This document shows, piece by piece, positions 58,311 to 64,000 of a stretch of DNA of 64,000 nt; position 1 is the stretch's first letter, and each line of letters starts with the position of its first letter. The stretch comes from Buxus sempervirens (lineage: Eukaryota > Streptophyta > Magnoliopsida > Buxales > Buxaceae). A program made the translations under genes and the position numbers. The notes under the pieces are model-generated. The model had not been told where the DNA came from, made no database searches, and saw nothing but the letters and a program-made list of their open reading frames with translations. The stretch lies in NCBI GenBank assembly GCA_947561395.2, contig OX387193.1, positions 10,850,001 through 10,914,000 of the forward strand, written 5' to 3'.

Positions 58311-59674
58311 TCTTTTTATTTTTAGCTTATAAAAAGGGGGCCCAGCCCCCCATTCTGAAGTTTTTGTCTCTCCAGCTCTTCCCTTACCCCCACTCTGTGT
58401 GAAGCCCTCCAGCCTCCTTCCTTTTCATGCTTTTCAAGCCTAAGCCCAATCAAGCTTCTTTTAATCCCTTCTTTACCCTTCCCTCTTCATTCTAAGCACT
58501 AAAGGACTTCTTGAAGGTGCCATTGGAGTAAGGGAGGTGCTGCTCAAATGTAGTCTTGATCCAAAAGGAGGTGAAGTGCATCTTAAACACACTCTTAAAC
58601 CCAAAAGGTGAGTTTTGTACTATTTTATTTCACATATATAAGCATGACATGATTTGAAGCACATAAAATTTTATGTGTATTATGTACTTGCTGTTGGGGA
58701 TGGTTGTTATGTTTTTCTTCTCCATTTTCATCACTTTTTCACACCACCACAAGGGTGTTATTCTCCTAAGGTAAGGTAAGCATATTTCGCACCAATCAAA
58801 GAGAGAGAGAGGGTTCTTTAGGTATGGTTTTGAGTGTCATAGGGTTGCTGTTTTGTAGGGATATTATTGCTATTTTTTTATTTTGAAAGAGGAGCATGTT
58901 CCTCTCATCTCTTCTAATGTACCCGTCTATGTAACCCCCCTTCTCTTCCTTTCTTTAGATGTTCTTTTCCTAAGATGAATGAGTGGATTAGATGGATAAG
59001 ATCATGATAAAGACTATATGTGATGCATGCTGTACGTATTTTTTACTTATTGATATATGGTTTGGTAATTATTTTGTGTATGCATGGGTTATCTATGTAT
59101 GAAGTATGTATGTTGTCACTCTTGAACCATGCAAAATATCACTTCTCCAGCTGTTTTTAAATGTTTTATCATAACATTTTTACCTCATTAAGTTGCTGTT
59201 TTCGGCTTCATGAAGCGACCTCTACTTGGCCTATTATATGTCCTACTTGCATGTTTATCTCTTCTTTTGTTAGGAACATGTTTAAGCATCTGTGTATATC
59301 ACTGTTTAGTGTGAGTTGCATACATATAAAATCTGTTTTCTAGGCTTTAAGAACAAGAATCACACGCATACACTTCTTGATGTGATACGTGTCCAATAAA
59401 GCATGGTTCATTAGTCTATTTGCATATAGTGATTGTTGTTTTTTTTAACCAAAAAAAAAATCCAAACAGAGGTACTTGACCTCTGTCCCTTTGTTAGATT
59501 TAGTCCCAAAAGAAAAAAGGGGAAGCCTCATTCCATCCCCTTTAGTTTGGTTTTGAAAACCCCAAAGAAGAAGCAAGATGGCTTCATCTGGACCATTATG
59601 GGCCCACACAGATCCTGGACAAGCCTAAAGGCATGTGGAATTTGTTTTCTATTAAAAAAAATAAAAAAAATTTG

Positions 59675-59745
59675 ATTTTTGCAGGTTAATCGGAAACTCA
59701 GGTTGGTTACAAGGGTTTTCTGGCTTAGCCGAAATAAAATTTTCG
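59675..59745 (+). repeat. Downstream palindrome pair in the 57.1 kb LTR
   Basis: AGCCGAAATAAAATTTTCGGTT near 59720-59743 and a decayed partner near 59685, about 1.35 kb downstream of the TATA. They correspond in position to 46822-46970. Confidence 0.55.
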
Positions 59746-61949
59746 GTTACATAATAAAATAAAATCAAATTTTTTGAATACTTGTTAATATATTAAATTG
59801 TTTAAATAAAACCAGGTGAACCAGCAAGGTTTCCGGGTCAACCGGAAACCCAAAATGGGACATGGGCTTCTAAGCCCAATTTGATTCATTAGTGGGCCTT
59901 CCAACAGGGCCCACCCAACCCAAGATCATTTTTGAAAATAAATAAGATAATTAAAACAAGTTAAATGGGTCAAACCCTATGAGGCTCACCAAAGACCAAA
60001 ATGATACATGCAAGTATAGCATAAGAATGGTTTGGCCGAGACCACAGGCCAGGGCCTGTCGGGCCCACCAACCCAACCAAGAAGGGTCCAATACCCTTAC
60101 TCATCAAATCTTGGACCCTAGCCCAAAGTTTAGCCCACTCTGGAAATTAAGCAAGATAAATAAATAAAATACACTTGGGCTACCTTGGTGAAGCCCACCC
60201 AATGGGCCCACCAAACTATTCAGACCAACATTAAATAAAACTTAACTTAAATCCCACTTAAACCCTAAGTTAAAAATAATCAAACTAACCAAAGCCCAAA
60301 GGGCCTTTTTAGGCTTAGTCAAGGCCCATTATGGGACATGTGGGCCGAGCCCGGTCCACCAAGGTATCCATGGACCTTCCAACGGGGTCCACCCAATTTG
60401 ACCCAGGCCACTTAAATAATTAGGATAAAATAAAATAAATGGAACTACACTTGCAGAAAGGTCCCCATTCAGACTTAATCAAAATACATGCTGGAGCAGG
60501 ATTGGGTGAGTTTAGAGTTGACTCGATAACTAGGAAGACCCAAAAGACCCGTCAACCAACAGGGCGGACCATGGTGTCTTCGGACTTCCCTGGACCATAA
60601 CTGAGAGCTTAGCTGGAATCTTGATAAACCGCAGACCAACTAAATTAAACAAACCTAGGCACCCAGGTGTTCGCCTACACCCCATCAGGCGGTGGCAACT
60701 CCCTTTTTCCCAATTTACCCTTCGGAGGTACACACATGCAAAAAAACCCTACTCGTCACCCCGCTGTACGATTTCACATGCGCACACAAAGGGAGGGGAC
60801 TAAGGCTTGGGGCCTTGTCCCCCTTCTTGAGTTGAAACCCAAAGGTCTAAATAGGGACCTTAAGTGTCCCTATTTTGGTGTTGAAGGCATCCTCCTCTCT
60901 TCTATGAGGAGAAGAGAGGAGGTGACCCGACCAGTCTAAGCCTTGGTCCAATCGGCTAAACCATGAGCCATGTTCACATACCACAACCAAACAATGTCAA
61001 AACAAAGTATTGAACATGGTAATTATGCTGAAAATGCATGTGAGTGTGTGTAGCATGGGGTGTGCATGAAGACTTCTATCAAAGCCTAAAAGGGAGAAGC
61101 TAAGCATGCATCTTTGTGGCATATAGAACAAAAAGGGAGGACATGCTTTGAGGTCATCCAAATCAATATGAGAGTGTGCATGATGTGCATTCCTACATGT
61201 GCATGTTAAGTATGGTAAATCATGCAAAGCACCTTCATGGAGAAACACAACCAAATGTAAAAAGAGTATTAGTAAAGTTTAAAGAAGCAAGTAAAGAAGG
61301 GAAAGAGGGGGATTCATGGGGTACGTTGGACTTAAGGAGGAGAACATGCTCTCCTTTTATTTAATGAAACATGTAAAGACATCGAGTGAGGACTTAGGTG
61401 TGATTTAACCACCAAGTGAGTTCTCCTCTTTTCACATTCAGCCTATTCATCTCTCCTTACCATGAGAGCTCATCCATGTGAAGAAAATGAAGAGATAAAT
61501 GAAGAGAAAGTGAGGGAGAAGCAAACTCAAATGAATATCTAACAATTATTATGGAAACATGTTCATATTAACCCCACACTTACATATGATGTACAAAAGA
61601 GGTTTAGGAAGCTCACCTTGGGGAGGGAGAACCTCTTAGATATGTCTTGGAGCTCCTTGAAGTGTTGATAGCAGCTAGAGTCCTCCTATTGCACTTACAA
61701 GATGATTTCCAAGTTCCTCTCTTTGTTAGGGTTGAAGGAGAAGAGGTTGAGAGGTGGTTTGATGGTGTTTGGATGGGGTTGAGGGGTTCTAGAAGAGGGT
61801 TCTTGAGGGAGAAGGGTTTGGGGAGAGTTGGAGAGTGGCTAGAAAGGAGCCAAGAGAGAGCTAAAGATAGGCTAGCCAAACCAAAAGAGACCCCTTAAGA
61901 GTAGCCCTCTCTTCCCTTTTTATAGAGAGGGTTACTTAGTTGTTAAGAA

Positions 61950-62085
61950 ACACCTTTTTGTTATTATTTTTATTTACTTAGTGGTTAAGGATCACTTTAT
62001 TATTATTATTTTTGTTTACTTACTTTATTATTATTATTTTTGTTTACTTACTTTTTTATTATTATTTTTGTTTACTTAGTGGTTA
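61950..62085. repeat. TTATTATT minisatellite
   Basis: About four units of roughly 30 bp containing TTATTATTATTTTTGTTTACTTA. Confidence 0.75.
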
Positions 62086-62658
62086 AGAAAGATAGAGATG
62101 GGGTGGGTGACGACCATGTGGTGCAGTTTGCCACGTGGGCAGCTTTTCAGCAATTTTGCACGGTGGCTTGATCTGCTCATAACCTCTTCATTCGGACTCC
62201 GATTCTAGCAAACTCAATTGTGTTGGAACCGTGTCGGGATTTTCTATCCATTGAAATAAGGTATTGTGCTAAATTCAAGTTTTGAGTAAAAAGCCAAAAC
62301 CGCTCCCAGAATTTTAAACTGCTTATATCTTCCTGATCCAGACCCCAGTTCTGATATGCTTGATTGTGTCAAAACTGCGTCAGGATTTCCTATCTTTCAA
62401 GATAGGGATGACAGTTAATCTAGGTTTGAGCAGAAAGTCAATTTCTGCTCCCAAAGGTTTGACCAACTCATAACTTCTTCGTTTGGACTCCAGTTCTAGC
62501 AAACTCAATTGTGTTTGAACCATGTCAAGATTTTCAATCCATTGGGATGAAGTATGACAGTCAATCTGGGTTTGGGCAGAAAGTCAATTTCTGCTCCCTA
62601 GGGTTTGACCTTTTTAGAACATTTTTTAGTTTGATCAAAATTTGGTGTTTACGATATT

Positions 62659-63295
62659 CTTGACTATAGTTTCTATTTTTTGGGATTTTATTTAAAAACA
62701 ACAAGGCTTTAGTCATATTAACTAAATTAATAATACCCAGTGATGTTCCTAAATTAATTAAAAGCCAATCATATTTTATAAAAAATATTTGAAAACAAGT
62801 GAGACGCACCATATTACATGGCATTAGTTTTTTTTGTTGGCATGAGATGCTACCCGCGTGAAGCGTATGAAAGTAAGGATGGCAATAGCTAATATCAAAC
62901 CTTAACCCGCACTTATCAGATTAGAAACGGTGCAGGACAGGTTGCCTCAATTATACTACTAATGGAGGCACGCGCATTAGTGCACATGTGTAGATGTTTA
63001 CAACATGTTTAAAATAGTGGAGGATTATTTTGTTTGAGGAAGGCAATATTTGGAAAAAGAAAAGGGGGACTAGAATCTAGAAGGAATATTCCCCCTCTTC
63101 TCTTTATTAATAATGTATATATATATATATATATATATATATTCATAATTATATATAAAAACTTTTTTGAATAGAATATTTAAATTAATGATATAATTAT
63201 TAATAAAAAAATATTTATATACATATATAATATTTTAATATGTAAAATAATATTTAAAATTTAAGATTGGGTCAGGGTAGGTTGATCTTTTGCAG
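62659..63295. other. Unassigned AT-rich region with an (AT)n run
   Basis: (AT)n at about 63115-63141. Otherwise I see nothing; earlier exons of the dienelactone-hydrolase-like gene were not found here. Confidence 0.5.
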
Positions 63296-63612
63296 GATAT
63301 GAAGCACCCCTCTTAAGGTATGGCAACCTTTCTGACACTCATTGGTGTTTAAGGTCCCTGTCAAGTGACATGTTTGAAAATATTACTCTTCATTTTCTTA
63401 AGCATTGCAATTGCATTAAACTGATTGCATCTATCGTAACTATAGCTAATATCTGTGGCTTTGTCTTATGTAGGAAAATTGCAGACAAAGTTGCTGCTGC
63501 TGGATTCTATGTTGTAGTTCCTAACTACTTCCGTGGTGATCCATTCCGATCTGATATAGTCACCGATAAAGCTCTAAAATTTTGGCTAAAATCTCATGAT
63601 CCAGTTGGTTTC
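63296..63612 (+). pseudogene. Dienelactone-hydrolase-like gene fragment, two exons
   Basis: A 22-nt micro-exon (63296-63317), bounded by TTTTGCAG and GTATGG, encodes GYEAPLLR across its joints. The next exon (63474-63612), after an acceptor TTATGTAG, encodes KIADKVAAAGFYVVVPNYF and RGDPF. Phases agree. This matches the core of the plant dienelactone hydrolase / endo-1,3;1,4-beta-glucanase-like family (GxEAPxLRKLADKVAAxGFxVVVPDxxxGDP). The catalytic Cys region upstream and the Asp/His regions downstream are absent. The frame ends at TAA (63613-63615), just before the DnaJ fragment at 63662. It is a gene remnant. Confidence 0.72.
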
Positions 63613-63661
63613 TAATCTTATTAATATAGGCTTCAACTTGTCTGAACCATTAATAGTGGAT

Positions 63662-64000
63662 TCATCTTGACTTGCATTTCCTGAAACACCCAGAATCTCG
63701 TAGTACTTGGCGTTGTAACTCTTCTTCTGAGCACGCCCAAACATGATTGAAAAACTTAAAGTTTTAATATCATGTATGCATTAGCGAGGCTGATCTGCAA
63801 TCCCACTCGTAGTACCATAATGTTATTCTGAAAGCCAAGGTAGAAAGCAACAAATCAATATGATAATAGCAGTATACAGAATGCAATTATAATATTAGAA
63901 ACAAGTAAGCCACACACCAAAAATACCAAAGGTAAGCCACCCAAAAAGAGTTTGTTAAACATTTCTCTACTCCAAAAGCCTTAAGGAAGATACTGTTAAC
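63662..64000 (-). pseudogene. Partial DnaJ copy with intact (empty) MULE target site
   Basis: Minus-strand exon sequence from the Met at 63744 gives [20 protein letters not shown] and runs to the break at 63662, inside exon 1. Upstream, the 5'UTR intron (63747-64000) is collinear with 12303-12518 joined directly to 28331-28376. The site AAAAGAGTT is present once (about 63945-63953), with no MULE. Relative to the 12.2 kb copy it lacks the 6-bp YE duplication and has a 12-bp difference near 63932. The copy continues past the window end. Its J-domain is cut before HPD, so it is not functional as seen. Confidence 0.85.

Larger units (their letters stand above)
57114..60786 (+). mobile_element. 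Single LTR (family 2) nested in an inverted relative
   Basis: 3673 bp, TGTCAGCACCGCATTTTT... to ...CACATGCGCACA, TSD CAAAG at 57109-57113 and 60787-60791. It carries four or more tandem units with GGAATCGG and CAACTGAGTTTGC (57.2-57.9 kb), palindromes with a CCGAAAT core, TATA at about 58326-58334, donor AAG|GTGAGT at 58608, and the GGCAACTCC counterpart of TGGCGACTCC near 60694. Confidence 0.85.
56144..62653 (-). mobile_element. Single LTR (family 2), inverted, split by another copy
   Basis: Outer unit 56144-57113 plus 60792-62653 (about 2.83 kb), TSD ATATT at 56139-56143 and 62654-62658. On the minus strand it starts CGTAAACACC where TGTAAACACC is expected and ends GCGCACA. It has TATA (TATAAAAAG, minus, near 61917-61925), donor AAG|GTGAGC at 61616, and AACTCAATTGTGTT-type tandem units at 62.1-62.6 kb. 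Clear palindromes upstream of the TATA are missing; that stretch is a TTATTATT minisatellite. Confidence 0.8.

Noticed and set aside
1-64000. tRNA, rRNA or microRNA genes
   Set aside because: I found no cloverleaf with A/B boxes or rRNA core; sequences resembling tRNA ends are retrotransposon primer sites, and the hairpins lie in LTRs without a miRNA-like single-stem context.

Overview
This window is nuclear DNA from a flowering plant. It carries intron-containing plant genes (a beta-expansin, a type-A DnaJ, a dienelactone-hydrolase-like fragment) in a mass of nested LTR retrotransposons, an L1-type LINE and a very large Mutator-like element. The sequence does not fix the species. Most of the 64 kb is transposable-element sequence of different ages, and precise target-site duplications (TSDs) let the nesting be unpicked.

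Layout. 1-4336: the 5' part of a minus-strand Athila-type Ty3/gypsy element (LTR, tRNA-Asp primer site, broken gag and protease), inserted into a minus-strand L1 LINE (4337 to about 6950). 7109-11969: a complete minus-strand Ty1/copia element with two LTRs, TSD ATCTC and one gag-pol frame broken by five stop codons. 12143-12300 is coding exon 1 of a DnaJ co-chaperone. Its 5'UTR intron (12301-28880) has been expanded by a 15.8 kb Mutator-like element (12519-28321, 9-bp TSD). That element is an almost perfect palindrome of two arms of about 4.2 kb around a 68-nt loop, with three single LTRs inserted later (13337-16067, 16425-18738, 23212-25523). Each LTR is absent from the matching place in the opposite arm, and a partial DnaJ copy at 63.7-64.0 kb preserves the empty site of the whole element.

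28881-36550 is gene space: the DnaJ 5'UTR exon, a small MITE-like foldback, an intact four-exon beta-expansin (30980-32997, minus), an AACCG-rich foldback and a 230-bp tandem repeat with coding character. 36551-53723 is a Tekay/Del-type gypsy element with a 5' LTR of 2490 bp. It is split by two insertion blocks (41852-48533, itself one LTR nested in another of its family, and 49259-52622 in reverse orientation), and its 3' end is deleted into intron 2 of a second, truncated beta-expansin (53724-54826). 56144-62653 is another nested pair of the same LTR family. The window ends with two exons of a dienelactone-hydrolase-like gene (+) joined to the partial DnaJ copy (-).

The most unusual features are: (1) the giant palindromic Mutator-like element in a gene's intron, which if transcribed would give a multi-kilobase hairpin RNA; (2) in nearly every LTR here, sets of roughly 25-33-nt palindromes whose stem sequence is shared within a subfamily but replaced between subfamilies, often just upstream of a TATA box and again about 1 kb downstream; and (3) a splice-donor-like site at a fixed distance downstream of the TATA box in those LTRs.
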